The notes under the pieces: model-generated
What the model was told of the DNA's origin: nothing
Databases searched by the model: none
The model's input: only the letters and a program-made list of their open reading frames with translations
Part shown: positions 54,824 through 64,000 of the stretch, piece after piece
Layout of the letters: the number at the start of each line of letters is the position of its first letter
How positions within the stretch are numbered: position 1 is the first letter of the stretch
Assembly: GCF_900060185.1 (NCBI RefSeq)
Contig: NZ_FIZY01000008.1
Location: 62,001 to 126,000, forward strand
DNA length: 64,000 nt
DNA from: Grimontia marina
GTDB taxonomy: Bacteria; Pseudomonadota; Gammaproteobacteria; Enterobacterales; Vibrionaceae
Direction: 5' to 3'
Position numbers and translations under genes: made by a program

Positions 54824-56470
54824 ATGGCTCAACAAAAACCATATCTACAAATGCTGCGCTGGGCCGAAGAACGCCCAAATGAAATTTTCCTGAGACAGAT
54901 CATTAATCGCAAGTTTACCGACTTCACCTATTCAGACGTAGTCGACCAAGCTTTGCGTATCGTCACTGCTCTGCGCAGTATGGGCCTTGAGCCAGGAGAC
55001 CGCGTTGCTCTCATCTCAAAAAACTGTGCTGAATGGTTTACCGCTGATCTTGCCATGATGCTTGGCAGCTACATTAGCGTGCCAATTTTCCCAACCGCCG
55101 GATCAGAAACCATCTCCCATGTGCTTGACCACAGCGAATCAAAAGCCCTGTTTGTAGGCAAGCTTGATGACACCCAAGCGCTTAAAGACTCTTTGGCTGA
55201 GCGGTCAGACATTCCAACCATTGCTTTCCCCTACCCAACCATCAATTGCGGTTACGACTGGAAAGACTTGGTTGTCCAAAATGATCGCGCGGATGTCAAA
55301 CCGGATCATCAAGATGACGAACTGATGTCTATCGTATACACGTCTGGTACTTCAGGCTTACCAAAAGGTGCCATGCTGAGTTATGGCACACATGCTTGGT
55401 CTGCGCAGCAACTGATCAATCACATTGGCATGCGTGAAGGTGAGCGTCTGTTTTCTTACTTGCCGCTGGCACATATCACAGAACGTGTGTATATCATGGC
55501 AACCGCGATGAATGCAGGTATCTGCACTGCATTCCCAGAGTCTCTTGATACCTTTATCGACGACGTGAAGATGCACCGCCCTACTTTGTTTATTTCGGTG
55601 CCTCGTTTATGGACCCTATTCCAGCAACGAATCCAAGAGAAGTTGCCCGATAGCAAACTCAATATTCTCCTCAAACTGCCGCTCATTTCTGGCCTGATTA
55701 AGAAGAAAGTGGCCACAAATCTCGGTTTGGATCAGGCTCGGGTCTTAGGTTGTGGTTCTGCACCTGTTTCAGCCGCGCTTCTTCGTTGGTATGAAAAGCT
55801 TGGGCTCAATATCACTGAAGCGTGGGGCATGACTGAATCTTACGCATATAGCACCCTCAACTACCCATTCCGCGCTGATAAAATAGGCACAGTTGGTAGC
55901 CCAGGCCCCGGCGTAGAAATCAAAATCGCACAAGACGAAGAAATCCTGGTTCGCAGTAAAGGCCTGTTTGCCGGTTACTACAGAAATCCGGAAGCTTCTG
56001 CCGAAACTCTTGTAGAAGGATGGCTGCACACAGGGGATATCGGCTTCCTTGATAATGAAGGCTTTCTCACCATCCAAGGGCGTAAAAACGATACCTTCAA
56101 GACAGCAAAAGGGAAATTCGTTGCTCCAGTGCCAATTGAAAAACGCCTTTTCGAGCTCAGCAATATAGAGATGATGTGCCTCGTAGGCTCAGGCATGCCT
56201 GGCCCTGTTTTGCTGGCACTACCTCATCACTTCCCGGACTTTGACCGTGAGCGCTATGAGCGTCGAGTGAAGCATGTGATTGACACTATCAACGGTGAGT
56301 TGGAATCGCACGCGAAAATTCGAGGCGTATTGATGATTAAAGAGCCTTGGAGCATTGAGAATGGTCTGCTGACACCAACCCTCAAAATCCGTCGTCATAT
56401 GCTTGAGAAGAAATATCATGATGTTGGTGCAAACTGGCCATCAGGTACTCTGGTTCAATGGGAAGACTGA
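54824..56470 (+). CDS. AMP-forming long-chain acyl-CoA ligase
   Basis: A 548-residue ANL-family enzyme. The AMP-binding loop is YTSGTSGLPKGAM, followed by AWGMTES and a C-terminal HTGDIGF and GRKNDTFKTAKGKFV hinge. The FadD15/bacterial-acyl-CoA-synthetase type matches best, so it should convert a fatty acid to acyl-CoA at the membrane. It lies outside the island and has a strong terminator of its own, so a direct role in lipopeptide loading is not indicated. The synthetase's own FAAL activates free acids as acyl-AMP. Confidence 0.88.
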   Translation: MAQQKPYLQMLRWAEERPNEIFLRQIINRKFTDFTYSDVVDQALRIVTALRSMGLEPGDRVALISKNCAEWFTADLAMMLGSYISVPIFPTAGSETISHVLDHSESKALFVGKLDDTQALKDSLAERSDIPTIAFPYPTINCGYDWKDLVVQNDRADVKPDHQDDELMSIVYTSGTSGLPKGAMLSYGTHAWSAQQLINHIGMREGERLFSYLPLAHITERVYIMATAMNAGICTAFPESLDTFIDDVKMHRPTLFISVPRLWTLFQQRIQEKLPDSKLNILLKLPLISGLIKKKVATNLGLDQARVLGCGSAPVSAALLRWYEKLGLNITEAWGMTESYAYSTLNYPFRADKIGTVGSPGPGVEIKIAQDEEILVRSKGLFAGYYRNPEASAETLVEGWLHTGDIGFLDNEGFLTIQGRKNDTFKTAKGKFVAPVPIEKRLFELSNIEMMCLVGSGMPGPVLLALPHHFPDFDRERYERRVKHVIDTINGELESHAKIRGVLMIKEPWSIENGLLTPTLKIRRHMLEKKYHDVGANWPSGTLVQWED

Positions 56471-56480
56471 ACCCATAGTG

Positions 56481-56510
56481 AAAAAGCGCGGATTTAGGTC
56501 CGCGCTTTTT
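56481..56510 (+). terminator. Terminator after the acyl-CoA ligase
   Basis: A perfect 12-base stem AAAAAGCGCGGA / TCCGCGCTTTTT with a six-base loop and a following T run, ten bases after the stop codon. Confidence 0.92.
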
Positions 56511-56678
56511 TGTTTGTATACCATCCAAAATGATGGTCAAACGCAAGCCATCCTACTTAAAATTCTCTTATAAAAACCCTACTTTTCTGATGACTATATG
56601 TAGTAATATTACTTAAATAACAGCATGCAGACGCCTTAAGTTTACGACTAAGTGCGGCTGCTATTGAGAGAGTAAGCG

Positions 56679-56969
56679 ATGAGCCAAGAAGAATACCAAG
56701 TATGCGATGCATGCGGTGTAACAGCAGAAATGGGCTTTGTTATCGGCGAAGGTGACGAAGTCGCAGAAGTAGAAATCTTCGTCAAAGACAAAGCTTCAGC
56801 TGTTGCTGAATTTCAACGTTATCTGGATCTAGCAAAGCAGGTGAACGACGAGGTTATGCATGACTTAGACGAAGATGCCGAGCTTTCACTTGATCCACTG
56901 ACAGTAAAACTGAAGTTTGAATGCAGTGCAGAAAAGCTCATTTTCGAATTGCGCAGTCGCTCACTGTAA
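56679..56969 (+). CDS. YfcZ/YiiS-family (DUF406) small protein
   Basis: A 96-residue acidic protein of the YfcZ/YiiS family found in enterobacteria and vibrios. It has an N-terminal CDACGVTAEMGFVI stretch and ends in a beta-rich segment (LKFECSAEKLIFELRSR). The molecular function of the family is not established. AGAGAG lies about ten bases before the ATG. It shares a bidirectional terminator with the sensor kinase on the other strand. Confidence 0.85.
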   Translation: MSQEEYQVCDACGVTAEMGFVIGEGDEVAEVEIFVKDKASAVAEFQRYLDLAKQVNDEVMHDLDEDAELSLDPLTVKLKFECSAEKLIFELRSRSL

Positions 56970-56979
56970 TTCGTTTTAA

Positions 56980-57005
56980 AAAGCCGCGTTCACACACGCG
57001 GCTTT
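56980..57005. terminator. Bidirectional terminator, YfcZ-like gene / sensor kinase
   Basis: A stem AAAGCCGCG / CGCGGCTTT with an eight-base loop between two convergent genes, with A and T tracts on both sides. Confidence 0.85.
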
Positions 57006-57036
57006 ACCTTATATAGCGATTATGACTCTAACGACA

Positions 57037-60000
57037 TCATAAAGACTCTGTTGCGGCATTAACTTCGTCTGCACCTAGTGATTCGATCACCGCTTCCAGT
57101 TTTGTGACTGCAGCCTCGTACTCGAATTTGCGAATGGCACCTTCTACACTGGTAAGATCAACACTCATACCCTTCGAGCTCTCTTTGATACCGGCAATAA
57201 AATCAACGGCTTGTGTATCAAAATTGTTGAGCAGGATCTTAAGCTGTTCAAGTTCGATGCGGAATTCTCTAGGGGTATAACCTCCGAACTCCTGAGCTTG
57301 ATCTTCCACCTCGTTTTTAGGCTCTTCATCAGGGATGTAGGTTCTAATTTCCTGCAAACACTGTTCGATTTTATCGAGCAGCGAAGCTTCCATTTGAAGA
57401 TCAGACCCTGCCTGATCTTCTAAGTTGCCCGCTAACACAGCCAAACCCTTAGCTGACACGTTAGATGCTGCACCTTTCAACGAGTGAGCGAACAGTTCTA
57501 CATCTTCACGCTCTTCATTTGCGATTTGCTGTCGAACTGTCTCAATTACCACGAGTTTGGTTTCAGTGAATGCAGTAATGACTTTCCAGTAAGCATCAAC
57601 ATTACCACCAATACGGGTGATACCCTCTTTCGCATCTAACACCAAAGGATCGATATGATTGAGATTACAGTCTGAAGGTTGGTCCTTTTTCATACCATTG
57701 AGTGCAATGGATGTTTTCACTGTCTGCTCTGACACGGATGCCCAGCGCTGAATCGATTTGATCAACTCTTCTACGTCTATCGGTTTAGAAACGTGATCGT
57801 TCATACCCGCTTCTTTACATTGCTTCACATCCCGTTCCATAGCGTTTGCGGTCATGGCAACGATGGGTAAACTAGCAAGGGCTTCTACTTCTCGAATCTT
57901 GCGTGTTGCCGTCAAGCCGTCCATCACAGGCATTTGCATATCCATAAGAACGATATCAAACTTATCTTCCTGCACCTTTTCCAGCGCAACTTGTCCATTT
58001 TCAGCCACTTCAATGGTTGGGTTGAATTGCTCCAAAATACCTTTTGCAACTTCTTGATTGATCACATTGTCTTCCACAAGAAGTATCTTCAAACCCGTAA
58101 AGTCAACTTCCTCTGTTTTGTCTTTCTCAGCTTCGTGGCAGTTTGTCAGCTTCATTTCTTCATGGCCAAATGCTTCCATCAGCGCATCGAACAAAGTCGA
58201 GGGGTTGATCGGCTTCACGATCGAAGCATCGAACACTTTCTGCACTTCTTCATTGATCAATCCTGAATCCTCACCGTAGGCGCTAGCAAGAATCACTTTC
58301 GGCATCTTGTTGAGGGGCTTATCGCGAATGAGTAGCGTGGCTTCATCACCATTGATGCCCGGCATTTTCCAATCCATCACAACCACATCAAAGCCATCAT
58401 TGATCTTGTCGGCAGACTCTACTTCGGAAACCGCTTCTTCACCGTTTGAAACCGCTGCTACACGCAGTTCCAGATTATCCAATAGCGCATACATGATGTC
58501 ACGCGACGCATGGTTGTCATCAACCACCAATACTCGCTTGTCATTAAGAATGGTGGCACGTGCTACCTTTTCCTTGATGCTGGATTCACTTCGACCACAT
58601 CGGATGGTAAACGAGAAAGTTGAGCCCTTACCTGGCTCACTTTCGACCCAAATTCGGCCACCCATGAGCTCAACAAAACTCTTAGAAATGGTTAGGCCCA
58701 AACCGGTACCACCATATTTGCGGGTAATCGAACCATCAGCTTGCGAGAACGACTGGAACAGCCTTCCCAATTGGTCATCGTTCATACCAATACCGGTATC
58801 TTCAATATCAAACTGAATCTCAATGATTTCATCAGCATCAGTAACCTTATGGGCACGAATAATGATTTCGCCCGTCTCAGTAAACTTCACTGAGTTACCG
58901 GTTAAGTTAATGATGATCTGCCCTAAACGAAGTGGGTCACCCACCAGATCATCAGGAAGGTCAGGGTCAATATCAAAGATAAGCTCCAGATCTTTCTCTT
59001 TTGCCTTTATGGAAATAATGTTGCTGATGTTGTCCAGCACTTCGCTGAACCTGAATTCAGTGTGTTCAACCGTCAATTTACCGGCTTCAATTTTCGAGAA
59101 GTCGAGAATGTCGTTGATAATGCCAAGTAGTGACTTACCTGCTTTCTCTATATTGCCCACATAATTGCGTTGCTTATCACTCAAATCAGTCATCAATACC
59201 AAGTGAGACATGCCGAGAATCGCATTCATTGGAGTACGAATCTCATGACTCATATTGGCTAAGAATTCACCTTTCGCTTTACTCGCCTCAGTAGCCTGAT
59301 CCTTTGCAGAAATCAGATCAGATTCGAGGCGTTTTTGTGTTGTTACGTCAACGAACAAGCCCACAATTCCTAATGGAACGCCATCACCGCCATAGTAGGT
59401 TGCTTCGTACACCGTGAGAATTCGAACATCGCCGCCAACGTTGGCCACCTCAATGTCGTATACCGTAGAACCCGGGTTATCGAGCAGCGCTTTTTCCTTT
59501 TCGATAAACATGGTTGCAACGTCATCAGCAAATAACTCTGGTGGTGATTTATCCACCACATCAACGTAAAAAAGTCCGAGAAAATCAGTGAACGCATCAT
59601 TCACGCCGATGTAGTTACCTTTGGTATCACGGAAATATGTTGGATTCGGAATTGCATTAATGATCTGTTGATTAAGTTTGAGCTGCTCAGAAACACGTTG
59701 CTCAGCTTCCATTTGAAGTTCTGCGTTGCGGGTAAGCTGAATGCCTACTGCAAGGTCTTCCTGAACTTCATTGAGCCAGTCGTGTTCTTTATCAGATAGC
59801 AGACGCACTGAGCCAAGTTCAAGCACACCCACCATTTCGTTATTTACGATGAGCGGAATGAAATACATCTCACTAAGGGAAAGTCTGCCGACCGGCAAAG
59901 TCAGCGCGAACTGATCTCTGTCGTTACGTATTATCAGTACTTCTTTGGTAACCAAAATAGTGCGGTGGAATGAGAGCGTTTCTTTCTGCATATCCTCAGA

Positions 60001-61092
60001 TTGCTCGTCAACACCTACACCACCTACAAGGCTCATGATATCTCCGCGGACGACGTAGAGAGCTGTGTAAGGCAACTCTAGGCGTTGGGAGAAAAAGTTC
60101 GCTACCTGGAAGCCAAGTTCGCCCATATCGGAGCAGCCACGAATCAGATCAGAGAACGCTTTGACTTGTCGACTAAACTCGAAGCGTTCAGCAATTTCAC
60201 GTAATACTTCGTTTTGCGCGTGTGCAAGATCTTTCAATTCACCTTGCTTGTTGACGTCCAGCTTGAACTCAAATTCTTTGTTCCGAACTTTGCTGACTAT
60301 AGTGCTGCGGATATTGTCTAGTGGCTTGAGGAATCTATACCAAAGTAGGGTTGTAGTGGTCAGCACAGCCAAAAGCAGCAAAAATGCCATCGATATGGTG
60401 ATCCCTTCCATATTAACGCGCTGCTGATTGAGCACATCCAGCTCTTCAGCCGTCTGCTTATCTATCGCATCATAAAAAGCGCCAATGGGCCCCATGATTT
60501 TGCTCTTCTCATGACTGTAATCTGGGCCAAACAGCATTTTCTCTGCAAGTTCAGGATCAGGAATTACTCTTTCAATTCCTCGGGCTGTGCGCTTACGACC
60601 CTGAATGAGATCCATGGCGGTTTGCTCAATGCCAATCAGATCTTGTGAACGGGATAGTGCCTGGGTCAGAAAAGTCATATGGGATTCGCTGATCCCAGAA
60701 TCTAGTAAGCGACTCATCAGCGAGGGATAGTCTGGACGAATCGGGATTTCGGGATGAACGACTTCATTGTTTGGATCGGATAATTGCGTCCAGTAATCGA
60801 AGTTATAACCATCTGGCATAGGAAGCTGGCCATCTCGAATGGCTTTGACTTGTTCAAAAAGGTAGCGCCAGCGATTGTTTGTTGTTACCGCATAGCTTCG
60901 AGCAAACTGAGTGAGAAGATCAGAACTTTGCTTTAACTCAATGACCAGCCGATATTGATGATAGCGCTGCTCGTAAATGGTATTCATTTGATTCGTTAGC
61001 TCATTAGATCGCACGTGCGCGAGGATGATTGCTACGCCGAGAAAAAGGTTTAATCCCATCAACGCGAAAAAGATGTGGCGTATAGATCTCAT
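57037..61092 (-). CDS. Hybrid sensor histidine kinase (TM-sensor-GAF-PAS-HK-REC-REC-Hpt)
   Basis: A 1351-residue membrane kinase. The first transmembrane helix lies at about 8-27, a periplasmic domain of about 200 residues follows, and the second helix is at about 230-255, with a probable HAMP segment. A GAF-like domain (about 310-450) and a PAS domain (about 470-590) precede the kinase core, with the phosphorylated His in NMSHEIRTP near 616. The ATPase domain holds DTGIGM and GTGLGL. Two receiver domains follow, with Asp in VMDWKMPG near 905 and LMDMQMPV near 1049. A histidine phosphotransfer domain comes next (AHSLKGAASN near 1203). The layout allows an internal phosphorelay. No response regulator is adjacent, so the output is unknown. 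Confidence 0.92.
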   Translation of the reverse strand: MRSIRHIFFALMGLNLFLGVAIILAHVRSNELTNQMNTIYEQRYHQYRLVIELKQSSDLLTQFARSYAVTTNNRWRYLFEQVKAIRDGQLPMPDGYNFDYWTQLSDPNNEVVHPEIPIRPDYPSLMSRLLDSGISESHMTFLTQALSRSQDLIGIEQTAMDLIQGRKRTARGIERVIPDPELAEKMLFGPDYSHEKSKIMGPIGAFYDAIDKQTAEELDVLNQQRVNMEGITISMAFLLLLAVLTTTTLLWYRFLKPLDNIRSTIVSKVRNKEFEFKLDVNKQGELKDLAHAQNEVLREIAERFEFSRQVKAFSDLIRGCSDMGELGFQVANFFSQRLELPYTALYVVRGDIMSLVGGVGVDEQSEDMQKETLSFHRTILVTKEVLIIRNDRDQFALTLPVGRLSLSEMYFIPLIVNNEMVGVLELGSVRLLSDKEHDWLNEVQEDLAVGIQLTRNAELQMEAEQRVSEQLKLNQQIINAIPNPTYFRDTKGNYIGVNDAFTDFLGLFYVDVVDKSPPELFADDVATMFIEKEKALLDNPGSTVYDIEVANVGGDVRILTVYEATYYGGDGVPLGIVGLFVDVTTQKRLESDLISAKDQATEASKAKGEFLANMSHEIRTPMNAILGMSHLVLMTDLSDKQRNYVGNIEKAGKSLLGIINDILDFSKIEAGKLTVEHTEFRFSEVLDNISNIISIKAKEKDLELIFDIDPDLPDDLVGDPLRLGQIIINLTGNSVKFTETGEIIIRAHKVTDADEIIEIQFDIEDTGIGMNDDQLGRLFQSFSQADGSITRKYGGTGLGLTISKSFVELMGGRIWVESEPGKGSTFSFTIRCGRSESSIKEKVARATILNDKRVLVVDDNHASRDIMYALLDNLELRVAAVSNGEEAVSEVESADKINDGFDVVVMDWKMPGINGDEATLLIRDKPLNKMPKVILASAYGEDSGLINEEVQKVFDASIVKPINPSTLFDALMEAFGHEEMKLTNCHEAEKDKTEEVDFTGLKILLVEDNVINQEVAKGILEQFNPTIEVAENGQVALEKVQEDKFDIVLMDMQMPVMDGLTATRKIREVEALASLPIVAMTANAMERDVKQCKEAGMNDHVSKPIDVEELIKSIQRWASVSEQTVKTSIALNGMKKDQPSDCNLNHIDPLVLDAKEGITRIGGNVDAYWKVITAFTETKLVVIETVRQQIANEEREDVELFAHSLKGAASNVSAKGLAVLAGNLEDQAGSDLQMEASLLDKIEQCLQEIRTYIPDEEPKNEVEDQAQEFGGYTPREFRIELEQLKILLNNFDTQAVDFIAGIKESSKGMSVDLTSVEGAIRKFEYEAAVTKLEAVIESLGADEVNAATESL

Positions 61093-61319
61093 TTTCTATC
61101 CAAATTCTCTTAACAGTGACACTACCATCAAGTAAGAGTAGACCCCTCTTGAAGCTTGATAAAGTGAGAACGGACAAAAGCCATTTGCACTTATTGACTT
61201 ATCTGTTAATAAATGGAGTACTGTTGGTGCACAAAGTTGAGTGTTCATATTTACGTCTAGCCCAAACATAGTATTACCAAGGAAAAAGGAAATCGGCGTA
61301 AAAACAAGGAGTAGTAGGA

Positions 61320-62204
61320 GTGACACCGATATTTAAAGGCACTGCAGCCATGTTAGTGGGGATTTCGATCCTTAGTGTTGACGCGCTACTCATTCGGCTG
61401 ATTGAGGCATCAGGCTGGACATTGTTGTTCTGGCGAGGCCTATTGTCGGCACTCATCATCTCAACATTTTTGATAGCAACCAAACCATCCCAAACCATTG
61501 CCGCATTGAGAAAGCCATCCAAATCACTACTAGTTGGCTCTTTTGCTTTTTCCATATCAACAGTTTGCTTCGTACTTTCTATCGATCACACTCAAGTAGC
61601 CAGTACGCTCATCATCATCAATATCAGCCCACTCATCTCTGCTCTGCTCGCCTTTCTTTTACTCAAGGAGCAGGTTGACATTAGAACTATCATCGCCATT
61701 ATTGCAGCCATGATTGGTGTCGGGTTTGTGTTCTACGGAAAGGCGATGCCTACGGCCTCTTATGGCAACCTGATGGCGCTGATAACAGCATTTATGCTCG
61801 CAACCTACTTTGTGATTCTGCGAAAAAGCAAAAGCGCCAATGCCCCGCTCTACTTGGTTCTAGGTGGAATTTGCACAGCGATAATCTCTCTAATAGCAGG
61901 CGCTGAGCCCTTGTCACTTACTCAGCAGGAATGGAAATACACTTTGCTACTTTGCTGTGTGGTAGTGCCGGTTTCCTTTGTGCTCATTTCTGTTGGGCCA
62001 AAGTATCTACCAGCCGCACACGCAAATCTCTTCATGTTACTTGAGGCTATTCTGGGGCCTCTGTTCGTGTGGGCTGTTCTTGGGGAGGTACCGAGTGACA
62101 ATGTACTGCTAGGAGGCAGCATTGTGTTGTTGACCCTGGTGCTATTTACTTTGTCTGCTGCCAAAAAACACCGTGCATTAAACAAGAAGACCAGCTCGGT
62201 GTAA
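61320..62204 (+). CDS. EamA/DMT-family inner-membrane transporter
   Basis: A 294-residue protein with about ten transmembrane segments in two EamA repeats (residues about 5-135 and 145-280). Many members export amino acids or metabolites; the substrate here is not evident. It starts with GTG at 61320, with AAGGAG eight bases upstream. It is divergent from the sensor kinase across 227 bases and convergent with the DNAJ-related gene with only 27 bases between stops. Confidence 0.88.
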   Translation: MTPIFKGTAAMLVGISILSVDALLIRLIEASGWTLLFWRGLLSALIISTFLIATKPSQTIAALRKPSKSLLVGSFAFSISTVCFVLSIDHTQVASTLIIINISPLISALLAFLLLKEQVDIRTIIAIIAAMIGVGFVFYGKAMPTASYGNLMALITAFMLATYFVILRKSKSANAPLYLVLGGICTAIISLIAGAEPLSLTQQEWKYTLLLCCVVVPVSFVLISVGPKYLPAAHANLFMLLEAILGPLFVWAVLGEVPSDNVLLGGSIVLLTLVLFTLSAAKKHRALNKKTSSV

Positions 62205-62231
62205 GCTAGGTTTACGCGTTCCGGGTTGTCA

Positions 62232-62840
62232 TCATAGTCTCAGGCTCTGCCAGGCTTCGCACATGGTACGGAAGGTCGCCGCGTCCCCTTCAGGCCTGTC
62301 TGGGTGCCATTTCAACGCCATCTTGCGCCATTGGCGTCGGATTTCCGAATCAGAGGCATTTTCTGATAGTCCTAATGCTGCCAATGCATTACGACGTTCA
62401 ACTGTGGTTTCACTGCAATGCCCCACGTGCTGTTGATAGCGCTTCCAGAATGAGCCTAACAATTCACGCACATCTTCAATCTGCGCATCATAGTTGGTCC
62501 AATCCATGTAGTAGCCACGAAGTGGGTCGCTGTGATTCACTTCATGCTGAACAAAGCCAGAACTCGCTCCTCGCCACATCAAACGGATGTCCATCGACTC
62601 CACCTGCAACCACTGATTTGGCAATAGCATTTCCTGCAATTGGTAAAGCGCATTCATGATAAGAAAATTACGCTTGAACAAGTCCAGTTGTGGATCATCG
62701 TCCAGATGGTCCATGATGGTATTCTTCTGCAGCTCTGCCATCAAATAGTGCACTTTCCAGCTCTGATTAGACGCCTCTAGTACACCCAAAATCGGCCAGA
62801 TCAGTGGGTTATCAATATCATCCCGTTGTTCTGCAAGCAT
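62232..62840 (-). CDS. DNAJ-related protein with C-terminal J domain
   Basis: A 202-residue protein. The C-terminal 60 residues are a J domain with the HPD motif (KWHPDRPEGD), which would stimulate an Hsp70 ATPase. The N-terminal 130 residues match the DNAJ-related domain of marine gammaproteobacteria and have no known activity. No transmembrane segment is visible. Confidence 0.88.
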   Translation of the reverse strand: MLAEQRDDIDNPLIWPILGVLEASNQSWKVHYLMAELQKNTIMDHLDDDPQLDLFKRNFLIMNALYQLQEMLLPNQWLQVESMDIRLMWRGASSGFVQHEVNHSDPLRGYYMDWTNYDAQIEDVRELLGSFWKRYQQHVGHCSETTVERRNALAALGLSENASDSEIRRQWRKMALKWHPDRPEGDAATFRTMCEAWQSLRL

Positions 62841-63213
62841 ACAACTCTTTCTCCTTTCGACCTCATGTCGTACATATAAGACATTAATCCATAATCCTGT
62901 GAATCGCCTGCTTTATTGACGCTTTCTGCACGAAGTCACAGATGCCCACCTTCTGCCTCTAACAATTTTTACCTTTATTGACAGGAAGCTCACTTAAAAA
63001 GAAAGCACAAGTAATGCCAAGTTTTGAGACGTGAAGTTAAATAAACCGACAGACTTTACGACCTTTTGTCTAGCCTACTGACAAATAAAATAAAAAGGTC
63101 GGTGAACATCACCGACCTTACTTAAATCACCTACATTGCTGAACTTTTACCATCATCAATGCGGATTGCCACTTTTTTATTATGCAAGCTTTTTTACGCT
63201 ATAACTCAGCGAA
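62841..63213. other. Intergenic region, DNAJ-related gene / gcvT
   Basis: About 370 bases with no supported gene. It holds the gcvT terminator hairpin at 63095-63119 and must contain the promoter of the leftward DNAJ-related gene. I see no riboswitch fold or other RNA. Confidence 0.5.
63095..63119 (-). terminator. Terminator of the gcvT transcript
   Basis: A perfect 11-base stem AAGGTCGGTGA / TCACCGACCTT with a three-base loop. On the minus strand it is followed by a T-rich run, about 95 bases past the gcvT stop. Confidence 0.88.
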
Positions 63214-64000
63214 TTAGCCTCGGTAGTAACGCTGAGGGACAAACGGCATTTTTTCGACGGTCATCGGCAACTTCTTACCTCGTACCTCTGCAAACACTTC
63301 AGTACCAATAACAGCATTGGCTGTTGAAACGTAGCCCATAGCGACTGGCTGACCTTTGGTTGGACCGAAGGTGCCACTGGTTACCACACCAATTTCATTA
63401 TCGTCAGCATCAAACAGTACCGCGCCTTCTCGCACAGGTGCTTTGCTCGACCCCAGCAGACCAACACGTTTGCGAGATACGTCTTTAGTCGCAATTTGCT
63501 CAAGGATAATCTTTGCACCGGGGAAGCCGCCGGCACGCTCACCGTCAGCACGACGTGGTTTGCTTATTGCCCATAGTAGGCTGCCCTCTACCGGTGTTGT
63601 GTTGGTATCAATGTCATGCCCATAAAGACAAAGGCCACACTCGAGACGCAATGAGTCACGTGCGCCTAGACCAATCCATTCCACTTCTTCTTTCAGCAGC
63701 AGTCGGCGAGCAAACTCTTCCGCTTTATCTGCAGGAACAGAGATTTCGTAACCATCTTCACCAGTATAGCCAGAACGGCTAACCAAACACTCAATGCCCG
63801 CCAAATCCATTTTTGCAGCATCCATAAATACCATGTCAGCAACAGCAGGGTTCAATGCCGCCAAAACTGCTGCAGCTTCAGGGCCTTGCAGGGCCAGCAG
63901 AGCCCGATCTTCAATCGCTTCCAACTCAACATCCGCTGGAAGATTGGCGCGCAGGTGTGCGATGTCCTGCTCTTTACATGCAGCGTTGACAACCACAAAA
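63214..64000 (-). CDS. gcvT: Glycine cleavage system aminomethyltransferase (T protein), 3' part
   Basis: The C-terminal 260 or so residues of GcvT; the frame stays open to the window edge, so the start lies beyond it. Typical segments are SRSGYTGEDGYEI, LGARDSLRLECGLCLYGHD and VTSGTFGPTKGQPVAMGYV. The enzyme moves the methylene of H-protein-bound aminomethyl to tetrahydrofolate and frees ammonia. The full protein is usually about 370 residues. Confidence 0.95.
   Translation of the reverse strand, partial: FVVVNAACKEQDIAHLRANLPADVELEAIEDRALLALQGPEAAAVLAALNPAVADMVFMDAAKMDLAGIECLVSRSGYTGEDGYEISVPADKAEEFARRLLLKEEVEWIGLGARDSLRLECGLCLYGHDIDTNTTPVEGSLLWAISKPRRADGERAGGFPGAKIILEQIATKDVSRKRVGLLGSSKAPVREGAVLFDADDNEIGVVTSGTFGPTKGQPVAMGYVSTANAVIGTEVFAEVRGKKLPMTVEKMPFVPQRYYRG

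Noticed and set aside
54824-56470. The acyl-CoA ligase as part of the lipopeptide cluster
   Set aside because: It lies beyond ackA and the right repeat, has its own TetR gene and terminator, and the synthetase already carries a FAAL.

Overview
The window looks like chromosomal DNA of a marine gammaproteobacterium, most likely Vibrionaceae. This is inferred from the right-hand housekeeping genes (acetate kinase, a YfcZ/YiiS-type small protein, a DNAJ-related protein, GcvT, an acyl-CoA ligase with a divergent TetR gene). No search was run. Protein families, domain borders and adenylation-domain codes were all read by eye.

Left region (1-6459). A leftward operon encodes an aerobic carbon-monoxide-dehydrogenase-type molybdenum hydroxylase: coxM (FAD subunit), coxS (2Fe-2S subunit), a coxL whose C-terminus carries a fused CoxG-like domain, a MoxR/CoxD ATPase, and the first codons of what is probably coxE at the window edge. 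CoxL has the AYRCSFR loop of genuine (form I) CO dehydrogenases. A small AraC-type HTH protein lies divergently upstream.

Central island (about 6.6-52.4 kb). All genes run rightward in what looks like one long, tightly packed operon for a hybrid lipopeptide: four megasynthases, an MFS exporter, two degenerate CPBP membrane proteins, a type II thioesterase, a PLP-dependent decarboxylase and an Sfp/EntD-type phosphopantetheinyl transferase. The reconstructed line is FAAL-ACP / C-A(Asn)-PCP-E // C-A(Ile)-PCP / C-A(Ser)-PCP / C-A(Thr)-PCP / C-lobe remnant // KS-ACP without AT / C-[decayed A + C-lobe]-A(Gly-like, lacking the A10 lysine)-PCP / C-A(Cys) interrupted by a methyltransferase-PCP / C-A(beta-Ala)-PCP / C-A(Asn)-PCP // TubC-dock-C-FkbH(glyceryl)-PCP-E. 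The predicted product is a fatty-acyl-D-Asn-Ile-Ser-Thr-(malonate)-Gly?-(Me)Cys-betaAla-Asn-glycerate-type molecule that I cannot match to a known compound. The decarboxylase resembles PLP-dependent aspartate 1-decarboxylase (PanP type) and would supply the beta-alanine.

The island is bracketed by two direct copies of the 3' end of ackA plus its terminator (6557-6664 and 52421-52528, 108 nt each, about 79 % identical, no gaps). The right copy is the end of the intact ackA. The left copy is an orphan encoding only the last 17 residues. This suggests the cluster sits at, or recombined into, the ackA 3' end.

Right region (52475-64000). These are ordinary genes: ackA, a TetR regulator divergent from an AMP-forming acyl-CoA ligase, a YfcZ-like protein, a large hybrid sensor kinase, an EamA transporter, a DNAJ-related protein and the 3' part of gcvT. 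Several clear hairpin terminators separate them. No tRNA, rRNA, CRISPR array, integrase or transposase was recognised.
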